A model generated the notes under the pieces. That model was not told the DNA's origin and ran no database searches. It saw only the letters and a program-made list of their open reading frames with translations. Positions 48,682 to 62,178 of a stretch of 64,000 nt of DNA are shown here, piece after piece; position 1 is the first letter of the stretch; each line of letters starts with the position of its first letter. The position numbers were made by a program, and so were the translations under genes. The stretch covers positions 85,220,604 through 85,284,603 of the forward strand of contig NC_065531.1 of assembly GCF_020184175.1 (NCBI RefSeq), read 5' to 3'. Source of the DNA: Aphis gossypii (lineage: Eukaryota; Arthropoda; Insecta; Hemiptera; Aphididae).

Positions 48682-49916
48682 CAGTCGACTTTCGGTAACC
48701 TAAATATCAATAATTTGAAATTCTCAACATCTCAAACAAATAAAATTACCCTTCAAATAACAATAACACTTATTGTTCAAATAATATTGTGAACTCAAAA
48801 ATTAATTGAACAACACCTCGAATTTTCTTATCAAAATATAGTACTAAAAAATGTATGTAGTTGATCACCACGATTTGTAAAAACCAACCATTAAACGTTT
48901 ATATCGGTAAGTCAATCATTGACCTAACTCTTTATAAAATTATATTGTATTTAATTGCACACCGTGAACTGATTACGTTATGCCTGAAAAAAAAAAGACC
49001 ATACTATCACTTTCATAAAAACTGAACTTGCTTAAAATTATTGAAAAATACGAGAAGAAAAACAAGATATACCCAAGGAATTCGGAATTCTAATTAGTAT
49101 AGGTTATCTTCGATAGTAAAAATAAAATTCTTCAAGGAAAACTCGGCAACTTGCAAAAAAATAAAACTAGAATACTCTGATGTAGAATCTTGTTTATTAA
49201 AATGGTTTTATCAATGTCTTGATAAAAAATTCCAATAAATGGACCCATTATGATAAAAAGTTGATGAGTTTCATCATAAATTAGTGTATAAACATTTTAA
49301 AACAAGCAGTGGGTGGTTAACAAATGTGTGGCGAAAGTGGCGTTTATCGACAAGGTATACAAAAATGTGTCGTATGAATTAATGATTTATCAAAGCTCAT
49401 GAAAATTATTTACCAGGTGGGGATGATGATTATTTTTTTTATTGTTGTTTAACACAAAAAAAATATTCATATTAAATGCCAATCTTATTCAGACGGAAAA
49501 GATAGCAAAAAAAGAGTTACCACTTTTTTTAGAAGAAAATAAGTCAGGCATAGAAAAATTAAGACCACTTTTAATTGGTAAGTCCATAAATCACGATGTT
49601 TTAAATAAATTAAATCGTTACCATTACATTATTTTAAAAATGATAATATATAGGTAAATAAATAAATAGGATGTGATATAGGTAAATGTAAATTTGAATT
49701 ACTACTAATTACTTAATACTTATGTAAACTACTTACTTAATTTTAATGTAATAATAATAATAAATTGGATTTTTTTCTATTTCTTTAATGTAAACTACAT
49801 ACATACTTTAAAAATAAATTAATACTTTTTTATGATTTTAATCATTTGAAAATTTTTAATAAGTCTAATCCCCTCCCTTTCCTTAGGGGGAAATTTGAGT
49901 TACCGATAGTCGACTG
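48682..49916 (+). mobile_element. pogo/Tigger-type DNA transposon, complete ends, inactive
   Basis: The left end CAGTCGACTTTCGGTAACC (48682 on) and the right end read in reverse, CAGTCGACTATCGGTAACT, match over 24 bp with three differences. A TA dinucleotide flanks both sides (48680-48681 and 49917-49918), the target duplication of the Tc1/mariner superfamily. The element is 1235 bp and holds a broken transposase gene on the + strand. Most of the catalytic domain is deleted. Confidence 0.9.
48980..49657 (+). pseudogene. Decayed pogo/Tigger (CENP-B/jerky-like) transposase
   Basis: Translating across stops and frameshifts gives CENP-B-type DNA-binding motifs in order: MPEKKKTILSLS then KLNLLKIIEKYEKK near 48980-49060, KEFGI, KNKILQGK, YSDVESCLLKWFYQCLDKK near 49174-49235, and SSGWLTNVWRKWRLSTR near 49300-49350. 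A degenerate counterpart of the DDE entry motif follows (YLPGGDDDYFFYCC near 49410-49450). The segment KSGIEKLRPLLIGKSI (about 49550-49590) is the block after the first catalytic aspartate. The remaining two thirds of the DDE domain is absent. Several stops and at least two frameshifts make it non-functional. In the family the protein binds the terminal repeats and moves the element by cut and paste. Confidence 0.88.
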
Positions 49917-49918
49917 TA

Positions 49919-51869
49919 ATAGATATGCAATATCCGTAATTGTTCATTGTTTATATTTAATTTTTTATTCGTCATTAATTGATTTATAAAATCATATTTA
50001 GACTTTAAAATGAAAGAAGTTAAACTCTAGATGAACAACAGCCCATAGGTATAGAAGGTATATTGAATAATAAATATATAATCATTAAGTGCTTATTGTT
50101 ATAATTTTAGCTCTATTATATTTACAAATATAATTTTTGTATAGTTATTTCGGCTAAATTTAATTAAAAAACGTAATGGCATTATTTGACTTAGCCATTA
50201 TTCTATGATTTGCTCGCACTTTGTATTTGTTGTCCGTAGTGTGTATTCAATATTCGAGTTATAGTCGCGTCGAGTGAAACACAGGCGTTGTTTGGTTATT
50301 GTGATATTGCATAGAGGTTATAGGTGTGGTAAATAAATTCGTTGTTGACAATAAAATAAAATGCGAACACGCTAAGTATACCTGCAGACGTACTTGCACA
50401 CGCGTACACACACTACGCATAACTATTATATTATATACGGCATATTATTATATAGACATAATTTTCCCGTGGCCGCCGCCCGTAGAACCGCGTTCGGATA
50501 ACCGTGACGGCGCTATTACTAATAATATAATACTACACTACTGTATAACGCATATAACCGTAAAAAATAAAATAAAACATTAAGGAGTCGTGAAAAAAAC
50601 AAATATAAATAATGTGAAACAAAATATTATCCAGGGCGCGCAAATTACGGCTCATAAAAAGGGATTATCGGGGCATATTCGAAGTGATATATTTATTTTT
50701 TATTTTGATTTATAGGTCATTTTGCCGTTCACACATTTGTTATTAACGTTTTGTAGCTGTGTTAGGTTAAACCGGCATTTTTTTTCCAAGCTTAACATTA
50801 CGAAAAATAAATAAAATATAACAAAACAAAAATGAAACATAATCCTTATTCCCATGTGAAGCATACCTACTTTTGAGCGTGTAAAACAGTAATGAACTAC
50901 TGTACAATACAAACGATGCTGTGGTCACATTGTTTGCTAATCACAAAACAAAAATCACATTATAAATTAAAATTTTAAAAATAACCTACACAAATGAAGT
51001 TTAATCATCGTGTGTGTAAAGTATATTCTGCTCTATATATACGTGAATACTTTATGATGAGGATTTAAATGTATTATATTTTTACTGGTATTTATTGCTT
51101 TACTTACATATTGTAAAATATAGATGTATTTATTTTATATTGTTAGCCATATTTGAGTAATCTATGCGTTTTTAATAATTTTGAATATATTTAAGGCAAT
51201 TTTTTTTTTTTAAAAATATTTAATTTCTTTATTTTTATTTTGTATGTTTGGACCATACAATTCGGATAGGCTCGAGCTAATCATACTATGAGTTGACTTG
51301 TGTGAATGAAAATATTTTTATTTTTCATATTAATAGGCTATATCAATTAAGCATTATGTAAACTGAATACTTCTATATGGGGGAAAAATGTCATTGCTAC
51401 ATTTGCGTAACCGTATTATTGATTGCTGTTTTAATTATTAGTTGTTAGTAGATTCCTTTCGTATGTATTCATAGTTTTCTATTATGATTAATGTATACTA
51501 AATAATGTTCTTATATTTTTTTTTATAATTATATTTTCTATACTTTTATAATGTCATAAACAAAATATTTCTTATAGTATATTTTAGTTCGGTAATTACT
51601 TTAAGTATAGAATCAGTGTCTTGTTGATAATAGCAATAACTCGCAACACAATCCTGCGTTCCTTATAACATAGTTATCGTAGGTATATATTATCATTGTA
51701 TAATGTATATACACGATTTATAAAGTAGCTACATAGTCGCAGGACGGTAGCCAACTAACAACATTGACCGATCCACGTGTGATGTGTCGGCAAACAATTA
51801 TTATTGTAGAACTTAAAACAACGGAGCAAAAATGCTTTTAACAAGTCATACGATATTTATGAGATCAGG
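49919..51869. other. Mixed stretch with a CpG-rich patch at 50.2-50.6 kb
   Basis: A + strand frame of about 85 codons (50326-50583, GTG start, no ATG) includes IIFPWPPPVEPRSDNRDGAI. It could be exonic but has no good splice sites. The patch may be a promoter (GTCGCGTCGAGTG near 50263). The remainder is AT-rich with nothing seen. Confidence 0.4.
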
Positions 51870-52046
51870 TCAACCAAAGTTTTGTTGATTAAGTGTTGAA
51901 TTATTTATCACCGGGTGGTTGTCCTCGTCGGCTAATGTGGTGTGGTAGTGGCGGTGGTGGTTTTTGTTCTTGACTGTGATGGCGAATAACCATGCGATAG
52001 ATACTGTAACGGATCGCATGCCAGTACTATTTATTATATTATGCAT
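51870..52046 (-). CDS. Candidate small secreted peptide or first exon, 58 aa
   Basis: ATG at 52046 starts a 58-codon frame, with a second ATG at 52019. After the second ATG comes RSVTVSIAWLFAITV, a short signal-peptide-like core, followed by a His- and Asn-rich polar part (KNKNHHRHYHTT) and LADEDNHPVINN. About 59% of codons from the second ATG begin with a purine. CCCG|GTGATA could be a splice donor. Small secreted proteins are common in aphids, but nothing shows that this one is expressed. Confidence 0.22.
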   Translation of the reverse strand: MHNIINSTGMRSVTVSIAWLFAITVKNKNHHRHYHTTLADEDNHPVINNSTLNQQNFG

Positions 52047-52055
52047 AATGGACAC

Positions 52056-55000
52056 GCGTTAGAGTTCAAAATCGGCCACTGTAAATTTATTACCATCAAT
52101 GATTTTTAATAAACTTGTCGGTGCTGTACTACTACTACCACAACTATTGTGTTATGCTCGTTTACTTTATTGTATTCGTTAAGGTAGGTATTTTATACTA
52201 TGATAATATTAGTTTATATTTAATAATATATGTATAATGTATATGTATATGCTTTTAAACATGAGTTTAAAATTCATGTGGGTGTCTGGGAATTAGATTT
52301 ACCAGGGATTTTCGTTCTTTTTTTCGTCCGTAACGTTTACGATAAATAGTAAATATACCACACTGGCGTATAACTAAATGTTTGCTCTGCGGTAGACTAC
52401 ACAACAGATTTATGGATACTCGCACGTGTACAACGTCTGAGAGTCTGTAAAATGCCTCTTAAACCCTCGAAAGTCGCGTTTAACTCTCCCTATCAAACAC
52501 ACACACACAAATAGTACTGTTTGGAACTCTTGACGAAGAAAAGTCAAATAGAAGTGGCGTGTTATTTGGTGCCACGCAACCACAGGAAACGAATAAAAAC
52601 GATATTTGCGTGTATTTAACATCATGTTATGCAATTATATTACGTGGTATTATATTAAGGATTTAACGCTGTACAACACGTTTGTTTTCTATAATACTAT
52701 TTATTATTTCGAAATATTATAATGAAATTGTCGCATCGTTAATTAGGTATAAGTAGGTTACCTTATTTATTATGAAGTTGGTGAATTAAAAACAATTGTA
52801 TGTAAAAAAATAATATATATATTTAGTGAAATTAATACATATTTCTCCAAAATTACGATTTTTACTCCATAATTTCAACAATGTTTTTTTAGCCACGAAT
52901 TATAAATATATTGTTTATTGATTTTGTATAAATACTTATTAGTGAATTATTTATTAACACAAACATCAGTATTTATATGTGATTCTTTCTAGAAATATAA
53001 TGTATATTTAATATTTATAGCTTTTGCAATAAGGATTTGTTGATTAATTAGTGTGAGAAAACAAAACGTTTCTCACTCAAAATTTTTGCATTTGTTTACT
53101 TATTTAATCGTCAATTTTATTACACCAACTGTTTATTAGTAAACAATTAATATCAATGTATTGCATGTTTTTAAATTACCAATGATGATAGCATAACTTT
53201 TTAATAATAGTTATGTATATTTAACAAAATAACATTCCTTTTAATTTTTATATAAATAATATAACTGTTTATATAATTTTAAATTTATTGTTTCATAATT
53301 CAGATTTAAAACTAATTTAAGATATGATTACCGATGACAGTTATGAAAGATATGTTTAAAGTAATTGTTACATTTTCTTGGTTTTATGTTAGTAGTAATA
53401 AATATTAATGATAAAAACGAACGATGTAAATATTTACTAATATAGATAAATTATTTTTTGTGTTTAAATTTAAGTAGTACCTAAATATTATATTAATATT
53501 TAATATGTGTTGATGAAATACTCAATTGTTATGAGGAAAAAAAATGGTTGATTTCCTGAAAATATATCCTGTTCAGTGATGTATAAAAACCCATTCCATC
53601 ACGGTTAAGATATCGTGGAGCAATTATCTTACCACTAGGGAACGGATAGCACAGATGTTTTGAGCGTTTGTTTAAGTTGCACCTGATTATTGATGGACTA
53701 TTTATGCACGAGTATTAAAAATTAAATAACCCGTTTCGATACAGATTTTGTTATAAGTTTTTTGTATCTTTTTTTAATTAAGTGTTTAACCTACGTTAAA
53801 ATACACAAACTATATGCATATAAATATAAATAAGTAAGAAAATAAAAGTAATACTTTAAATTACGAATGATTATTGTATTATTTTAAATATATATTAAAT
53901 TTAAATTGTTCTTGATGAGGTAATATATAATTTAATAATGAAAACATATATTTTTGGAAACGTGGCCAGATTTGTACAATATTCATTTTTCATCATTCAA
54001 AATTGTAGTTATGTCAAAATTTGATACAACTGATATCACGTACATTATAAACTGTCTATATTTTAATATTTTAAGTACGATAATAGTAAAATTGTTTAAA
54101 ATAAAGTACAATTTGATATCGTATATTCAACCACACAAAAGTTCTTAATGATGATTATTTTTAATTACACGTATGTTTATTCATAAGACATATTATATTA
54201 CTATTGTCATGTTTTAAAAAAAAAATCATGTTATTTGTCTCTTTAAAAATGTGTAAGCAAGAGGTTGGTAGAGAAGTATACAAACCATCATTTTTTGGGA
54301 TTATGTGCGTAAACAGGAAGCGCCAGATGTTTTATGGTTTCAAATTTGAAAGAAATTATAAATTATCGTTTAGTATAATTCTAAGTATAATTTAGTAAAA
54401 ATCTCGTTTATTTTTATCTCTTACCTTTCTTATGGTTATTATTTTAATTTTTAATTACTTACACTAAGAGATACAATTTTTTTTTCTTAGTCTTAGTTTA
54501 CAAAACTTACTAAAAATCACCTCTTGACAGTTTCTTTTCTATTTTAAATTACATTCGAAAGTGTTACATGAAACTTTCAGAGCACAATAGCATAGTCATA
54601 ATTTCAATAAAAATATGGAGAGTGCTTAAGGTCTGAATTTTCTGGGCGTTTAAATTAAGTTATAATTATAAAGCAATAATGGCTCTTTTAAGCAAAAATG
54701 TTTTATAACAATTAACATTGGACACTTAAGATAATTACATTTCATAATAATAATTAATACAATACGTATTACTATTTATAGGTAATTTATACAAGAGTTA
54801 TATGTTTTAATCTTGCTCTAAAAATGTGCTTATAACTTTATTCACGTTAATTAATTTCGCCATACATTTTTCTATGTATACTATAGGTAATATTGATAAA
54901 TCTGTCAGTCGGTCCTGGTATTCTGCCCTATTGAAACTCTAAGCCATGTATTTATCTTAGGTAAAACAGAACATGGTCGTTTACATATGACATCACTAAT

Positions 55001-55309
55001 CGGTAGTTTGAGTGTCACCTTAAATTGATACAGTAATAATTATTAATGTTAGTTAAATGTAGTAATACAAAGGTAATAAATTACTTGTAGCAACTCGTAT
55101 ACATTTAGATATACATTATTTTTAATTATTTTTTTCAATTAATCAAATTAAAATGTTTGTTAATCTGTCTAGACAATTTTTAACCATAGTTTCAATATTA
55201 AATAAACCCTTAAATTCTAGGAGTAATGTTATTAACATACTATATTTTTATGCAGAGATTTATTTTAATTTTATTATGATTAATAAATGGTTGGCTTTCA
55301 TTAAAATTC
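52056..55309. other. Mixed stretch, mostly AT-rich
   Basis: A minus-strand 74-codon frame at 52634-52410 has low coding bias. A + strand MPLKPSKVAFNSPYQTHTHK frame at 52452 is 20 codons long. A GC-richer patch at 53570-53710 holds a 27-codon frame without splice support. None is called as a gene. Confidence 0.45.
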
Positions 55310-56620
55310 ATCAAGAAAAAGTTACTGGTAACAAAGTCCATAACGAATTTTCATAGGAAAACCATTTCTTTAAATTAATTATTAAAGTATTGAAGTATTA
55401 TAAAATATACTTAATTTTTTCAATAGTTTACAACAGAATCATCAAGACTTTCAATATTTAAAGATGTTAACGTAGTTAGGATAAATCTTTTCAAGCTGTG
55501 TGGTTCTTTTTTAAATCTTTTTGAATCTAAACCACAAAATTAATGGTACAAAAATGTACAATATTGTAAACAACAGTTGCAGTGTATGATTACAAATCTC
55601 AAACATTTTATAAACTTCATACTTTTTAAAGGTACTTCTAAAGAAATGTTATGATTATCAGCAAACTCTTTTATTTTTTTCCATAATACCAAAATTAATC
55701 ACAATTTTTTTTCCAAGAGTCTCTATCAGCTTTAATAATATTAGTCGTTTTTCCTAAAGTCGTGTTTTTTTTTTTTTTTTTGTAATATATTGCTTAGTAA
55801 ATTAGTTACAATTAATACTTCATGAAAAAGAAACAAGTTTTCAACAAACCATCCTTTAGTTATGGTTGATTAATTCCTAAAAAAAGATTAAGTATATGCT
55901 ATAAACAATTATCTTTTTTCAGTATTTATTTGTCAAATGGTATTATTAATATTTAATTAAAATCTTTAAATAACTAATATTTTTTGTACTTTACTTAAAC
56001 TGACTGAAATTCCTATCAGAATTGCCTTCAGTTTCTCCATTTAATAAAATATTTTTAAAATCACATCTCAATTTTGAAATCTGTAAACTCCATCTGTTTT
56101 TGATAAATATGTAATAGATTTATTTTTTAGACCCTATTGATTGTGTACAATGTACATTTGCAGTTAAATATTATATATATATATTTATATCAATTTATTA
56201 AATAAACTTCTTGTACCCTTAATAAATAAAATTATCATACCTAAACGATTATAAAATTTAATTTGTATTTCTAAATTATAATTAATAATTAAAATAAATA
56301 AATACCATTATATATTTGCACATGTCAACCACAATTAAGTTCAATTGGTGTGCCATACAATGGGTAAAAATCACTGTAAGGTATTTTTTCTTAAATTTTT
56401 CTTGTACACTTAGATTACTTGACATGACAGCCGCTCCATCATGAGATTACATTTAAGTGATTTAATCCAGGTTTTTTTGAAATACTAAAATTTCAGTAGC
56501 CAAAAAGTCAAATTTTTTCCAAAAATACCAAGAACCATTCATGAATTTTTAGTCCTATAGTGTATCTAATAAAAATTCCTTAAATAACTTAAAATTAAAT
56601 TGTTTGATTTAATTAATTGA
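55310..56620 (-). pseudogene. Decayed hAT-superfamily (ZMYM1-like) transposase
   Basis: Read on the minus strand, characteristic blocks appear in the right order and spacing. SHDGAAVMSSNLSVQEKF starts at 56446, where DGAAVMS matches the family's YDGAxVMS motif. THCMAHQLNLIVVD follows in the same frame near 56365. KEFADNHNISLEVP lies near 55673, and LLPVTFS near 55333 corresponds to the LPVTxxxAERSFS block. Between them are many stops and frameshifts, so it is long dead. Terminal repeats and an 8-bp target duplication were not found, so the element limits are unknown. In the family this protein is a DDE transposase, and related genes have been domesticated, but this copy has no intact frame. 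Confidence 0.85.
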
Positions 56621-57725
56621 TAATAAATAAATAATCAACATTAGCTAGCAAACTGATTTGAATTTAACTGAGGCAAGTATTATGTGTTTTTATTATAGGT
56701 ATTATGGCATTTCTAAATTACTTAGCTTAATGCAAAATTTCCATTTATTATACTTTCAAAATTATATTGTCTCTGAAATTTTTAGTATAAATACTTAAGA
56801 GTTGATTTGTATAAACTGACTAGATTAGTGTGTACTACAATCATATTTATATGAACATTTTTAATCAAAATTTTCAAATAATTTGTATGCTTCTATAAGA
56901 TAACCTTAAATATGAATAATAATTTTTTATTATTAATATACTTGTTCTTTAAATTGAAAAAAAAAATATTGACATACTTACCTTGATTTAAGTAATTTTT
57001 TTCTTCCTAGTGACTTGTGATAATCGTACTGTGCCCGCTTAAATATAGTAAAATTTGAACAAATCGTGACAAAAATGAATGATTTTCTTTAATTTTTATT
57101 TATAACTTTCCACGATCACTGAATGATCTAAGTTAATCCTTGTAATGTTGAACTTTTAAAACTTTCAATTTTTGATTTACTTGTAATATGTTTTTTTAAA
57201 TTGTTTTATTATAATCTTTTATTTATTATACTCTAATAGTCTGTGTCTGATGACAAGTTTTTAATTTTTTTTTTTTTTAAGCAAAGGATTTGATACATAA
57301 ACATAAAAAATGTTGTAATACTTATAATTTTAAAATTGAGGATATTGATTTTCTATAAAGTATGACAATATCACGGCTTTAGGTATTTGAAAAACATTTT
57401 GTTCTTATACAATTTTTAATAACTCTATTGTATGTTTGTATGTGAAGGAATGTTGTGATTTAACAGTATAAATAATTTTCACGAAGTTTACATCCACTTT
57501 TTGTTAATTGCGATTTCACTAAATTTATGCGACATACACACTGCAGTCATAACATTTGAAATTTAAATAAATAGTAATGTATTTTATTGTTTGCTCGAAG
57601 CTGCGTACAACAATTAATACAGTTTTATGATTTTTACGACCACCCAATAAACCAATAATATTATAGGTTAGGTATATGATAACCATATAAAAATAGTAAT
57701 AGCATTGTCGTCGGTACAACCTATC
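56621..57725. other. AT-rich stretch
   Basis: May include flanks of the hAT relic. A minus-strand strong donor-like GTAAGTATG lies near 56975-56983, with no matching exon. No gene seen. Confidence 0.5.
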
Positions 57726-57914
57726 TCAGTTTCTGCAGTTGCCGCTACTGCCTCTACGCGGCCGTGTATTCAATTTTACGCATAGTATAGCGAAACCAAA
57801 TGAAAAGAAACGTTGACAACCGACGGTGATTACAAACATTATCACGGGGATTGCGTGTGACTGTCGCCTGCCGTCGCTACTTAAATTCTTAAACCTAACA
57901 TTGTGATAATAATA
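57726..57914 (-). CDS. Candidate exon or small ORF of 62 codons
   Basis: The minus strand is open for 62 codons between stops. The peptide runs VRFKNLSSDGRRQSHAIPVI, then from the ATG at 57839 MFVITVGCQRFFSFGFAILC, then VKLNTRPRRGSSGNCRN and TGA. From the ATG it gives 37 residues with a hydrophobic start and a basic, Cys-containing end, like a secreted peptide. About 56% of codons start with a purine. The island is CpG-rich, so a promoter role is an equal alternative. Confidence 0.22.
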   Translation of the reverse strand, partial: YYYHNVRFKNLSSDGRRQSHAIPVIMFVITVGCQRFFSFGFAILCVKLNTRPRRGSSGNCRN

Positions 57915-57935
57915 TTACATACGTCGGCGACGATT

Positions 57936-58193
57936 ATGGCCGTGGTGGTGTTTACAGGGCCTGTAAATCGCATATTATTATAGTGTTTATGATAGATTTT
58001 GTTTAAACTTATTTCCCGAAAAAATAAAAAATAAAAAAATTACAATACATTTTTTGTCATCTGATTTTTACTGGTAATATGTGTTTTTAATCTTGTGCAT
58101 CAATATCTTGGACTTAGTGATATCTATTAGCGTTAACTTATTACTACTAATAATATAAATTCGTTCATATAGTCATGTCGACCAGAGTTGTGG
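57936..58193 (+). other. Candidate gene start region on the + strand
   Basis: ATG at 57936 (ATGGCCGTGGTGGTG, good G at +4) leads to a possible donor CCT|GTAAAT. A second start at 58175 reads MSTRVV and meets GTGG|GTAAGAG, a strong donor, at 58194. Unspliced, the second gives MSTRVVGKSLWHLIMLLVL. Either could be the first coding exon of a gene to the right. Confidence 0.2.
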
Positions 58194-60839
58194 GTAAGAG
58201 TTTATGGCATCTGATTATGTTGTTAGTATTATAGTGAGCATATTGATTATATTCTCAAATAAAACGTTCCATTAAACACAAAGTTCTAATTTTTATAACA
58301 TTACGACCGCGTAAACAGGATTTATTATTTCATGCACTGTACGAGTTTATATTTATTGTTATTATTTTTTTTCTCTGGGAAAAAATAGTTCTTTGATTTA
58401 TACATTACAGGTTGTGTCTGTATAGGTATTATGCGTATATCATTTTATAACAACGATTATTATCAATATTTATTACAGTTACCGTAGCTTGCCGTACGGT
58501 TTCAGTTCGTGTTACACTGCTACACAATATATTTATTAAAAATTAATACATTGTTATGTTCTATGATTACGTTCAAACTAAGAATAAAGTAAAGAAATAT
58601 CACTCACCGGCACACTAAAGTTTCTCATTCCGACTCATGTACGTTAAGGGAAACGTTACCAACTTGTTCATCCGTTATTTACGCCGTAAGACTTGTCCTT
58701 AAATGTTACCGTATTTTTCTCGAGCTTTGTGTTTGAAACTAGTATGTGTATCTTATACTTTTTGTTTCACGCACACAATTCGCTTGAAAAATATTTGTAT
58801 TGGAATGTTGCGTTGGACAAAATGTGTCGGTTGTTTTCCACATCACTGCAGGTAACGTTATAGGTGTTGGTGTTATTTATAAGGCTACACGTCATTCTTT
58901 TTTGTTTTCTTATTTTTAAATGTACTTTTGGTGTATACCACATAAAACGACTGACATTAAATCGCCATAAGAGATATATTTTGTATATACCCTAATAACA
59001 GCAGTCGCGTATTTGGATGTCGGCAAGTGAACCGTCACAAATTATTTTTGACAATATATTTTATATTATATACCCTACCTGCTCAAATATTACATTGCCT
59101 GTACCCACCTCAATTTTGCCTTCGGTGGCAATCAGAAAATAAATTTTTACCCAAAGAAACCAATATGATCGCGGTGATAAACAAATCACCAAAAATAGTG
59201 TGTGCAATAAATAAACCGTATTCCCCATAGCATTTCACGAAATAGTAATAAAAACAATGTGCTCGTATTTTATGTATTACGTTGTTATTAATTCCAGACG
59301 TGCTTTTGGCCGCTATGCATCATCCTGGTTATTAGGTTTTTCAAACCAACTCGACTCGTTTCTATTGGGCATACAATAAAGTCACAATAATTTAAACGTT
59401 TGAGCTATATTCGTTGAGGGAATTTGTTTTAAAAAAAATGTATTGGCATTTAAGTTGTAAATACATATAATAAAACGAATAATACTCCAAAACCACTGAT
59501 TTATCATATTTTTTGTGAGGTGTGATAACGATTTTATTCATAAATTGAATAGTTAATTTTTAATTGTATAGTTAATCGAACATAATATAAAAATCATTTT
59601 AAAAAGAACGTAAATCATTTTCAATGCAAGTAGTTTCATTCTTTAGTCTGTTAATTTTACTACGTGAACAAATTAAAATTCATTATAATTTATTGTTTAT
59701 TTTAAGTTTTTTTTTTTATATTATAAATCTGATTTGATTTTTTTTTTTTAACTTCGTAAAAAATAAAACAAACCAATTATAAAATAATATGAATCATTCA
59801 GGTATATAATTTTGAATTGTGAAAAGTTTATAAAAATTATAATCTTTATGGTACGGCAAGAGAAATTTTGTAATAAATAATAACAACTTTAAAACATGTT
59901 TTATTGCTAAAAAGTTACTCTGAATACGAATTTTATTTTTTATTTATTGTTGTTGAGGGATGTGCAAATGCAATAAATAGTCTTCACTGTTTGTAAAGTT
60001 AAACCAAACAGAAAAACAGCATTATATATGGGTAATGTATAACCAATATTAAGTAGGTAGTCAATAAAAAAATCCTATATAATATAACTGTAATACTTAT
60101 TTAATATATTTTTAATTTATAAGATTTATATTCATTGAAGTTACGTACTTTTAAAACAGTAATCTTTCAAACATGTCATATTATTTAGTTAGGTTCATGC
60201 CGATTTCGTTTTAAATTTATGAAATAATATTTGAAAATGTTCATTTTTTTATGTTTTTATTTTTATTTTTGTAGTTTTTTTTTAACAGTATATAGTTTTA
60301 GATTCCAAGCGAAGTGACGAATATATCGGTTTAAAATTATGTGTATTTTTATTTATTTATTTATTTTTGTGTGTGTCATCGCCTTTTGAATTAGTTAGTA
60401 ATGATGCTCCTATCATCAAAGAAACATTTTTTTTATGCCAGAACTTCAACAAGTCTTGTTTACAAATTATTATGATTGATTTAATTAGTATACACATCTT
60501 ATGTATACCAGAATAGCTCGACCTTTTGAATAGTTTTTTTTTTTTTTTATTCTATCGTAAATGTGGGTTATTGAGCAATGAATTATCTATAGTTAAGTAT
60601 GTACTTTCTATACAATCATTATTTATTTATTAATTATGATATTTTTAAAAAAAATACTTAGGTAGAGTAGAATGTAGAATTATATTGAGCTGAGTGGAGA
60701 GATGATTAATTCATTGGTTTTACCCCTGGTTTATAATGTTGAGAGTATCTGTTGCTACCTTTTTGAAGCATTAAAATGCTATGAACCTTGACATTTTATC
60801 TGATAAAAAAGTGAAACTAGTTAGTACTTGTAAGATAGA
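58194..60839. other. Mixed stretch
   Basis: 58600-58740 has a minus-strand GTGCCG|GTGAGT donor-like site (GT at 58607-58606) after a non-coding segment, a possible untranslated first exon. The rest is AT-rich with T-runs. No gene seen. Confidence 0.45.
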
Positions 60840-61110
60840 GTAGGTGGTGGAGGGTAAATGTAAAGTTCTCAAGTAATTTTCTCAAGAATTAGGAAAAATT
60901 CATTTTTATGCAAAACTAGTTATTGAAAAAATCGATTTTGTTATATTTCAAAAAAATAAATAACTAGATGCTCAAAATGTTCACCAAATGTTTAGATTAG
61001 AATTTTCTCCAAATGGTTTTAATTTTCAACTATTTTGACTCTTTTTGGAGTTATTTATGGAGATATAAAAGTCAGTCAAACACCTTGCAAATGTAATACA
61101 TGTATTAAGT
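60840..61110. repeat. Probable dispersed aphid repeat fragment
   Basis: Strings such as AACTAGATGCTCAAAATGTTC and CACCAAATGTTTAGATTAG resemble the interior of the 6.1-kb element (TCATCAAATGTTTATATTAG) and repeat DNA I know from aphids. No ends are defined. Confidence 0.4.
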
Positions 61111-62178
61111 TTTATAAGTCCTTAATTCTGTACTAAAAAAAGGAAAAGTTAACGAAAATCTAAAATACATTTTTTTTTTTTTAAGTTTGAAGTTTAAATT
61201 TGAAATATTTACAAGTAAAATATTGATTTTTCATCGATCTTAATTTTGTAATGTGATTCAAAGAGTATATAACAAAGTATTTTCACTCATTACATACACC
61301 ATTTTCTTTACAATGATATTTTAAAAATATTGATATTAATTGTTACCTAAGTGTTTATTCGTTATTATTTTATTTTTTTAATGTTGGATTAGATCTTTAT
61401 CAATCATTTTTACTTAACTGATTGCTTAGCAATTTAAAAATACGTAAGAACAGATTTTTTTAAAAAATTGCCAAAATAATGAAATACATAAATTATGTTA
61501 TAGTTAATTAATTATTAAATATTCTATTTCTGTGCTTTAAGTTCAAAAATATAATAAAGGATTCCTCGTAAGTGATTTTTCCTCTAGTTTAAGAATCTAA
61601 AACAAATATTATTACAATTTACTTTTTATAGATTTTCGAACATTTAAATTAAGAATCAAATAGTTATTTAAAAATATTCACAAGAATGAATTTTCATACA
61701 ATATATATTTATTTTTTAATGTATCACTAAACGACATATGTATTTCGAATAATTTAGTGTTATTGAGGGCAATATTATATTATATTATTAAAACGTTGCC
61801 TGCTGTAGTACACGTTCGATCTTGTATACTTCTAAGATGCATTTGGAGCTCAATAAACTTTTACACATTTAAAGTTTCAAATTTACATAGACATCGCTAG
61901 AACATAAGTTTGCTGTGCAAACACCATTCAAACGTCTGTATTTCCATTATTCCTCAACCACTTTTTAAACACCATACATACACAGACGTAAAGATTATAA
62001 TGTATATAGTCACTAAATCAAACAAAAATGTTCGTCTTCTTTCTATAAATATTGACTTTAATTTTTAGTTTAAAATCTGAATACTTTTGTTCTTTATATT
62101 ATATTATAATGATAATAGATTAATCTAAAAGTCATCTTTTCAATAACAACTAGCTATTTATTAATCATTATTTTTGTA
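61111..62178. other. AT-rich stretch, nothing identified
   Basis: Only short frames and T-runs. Confidence 0.55.
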
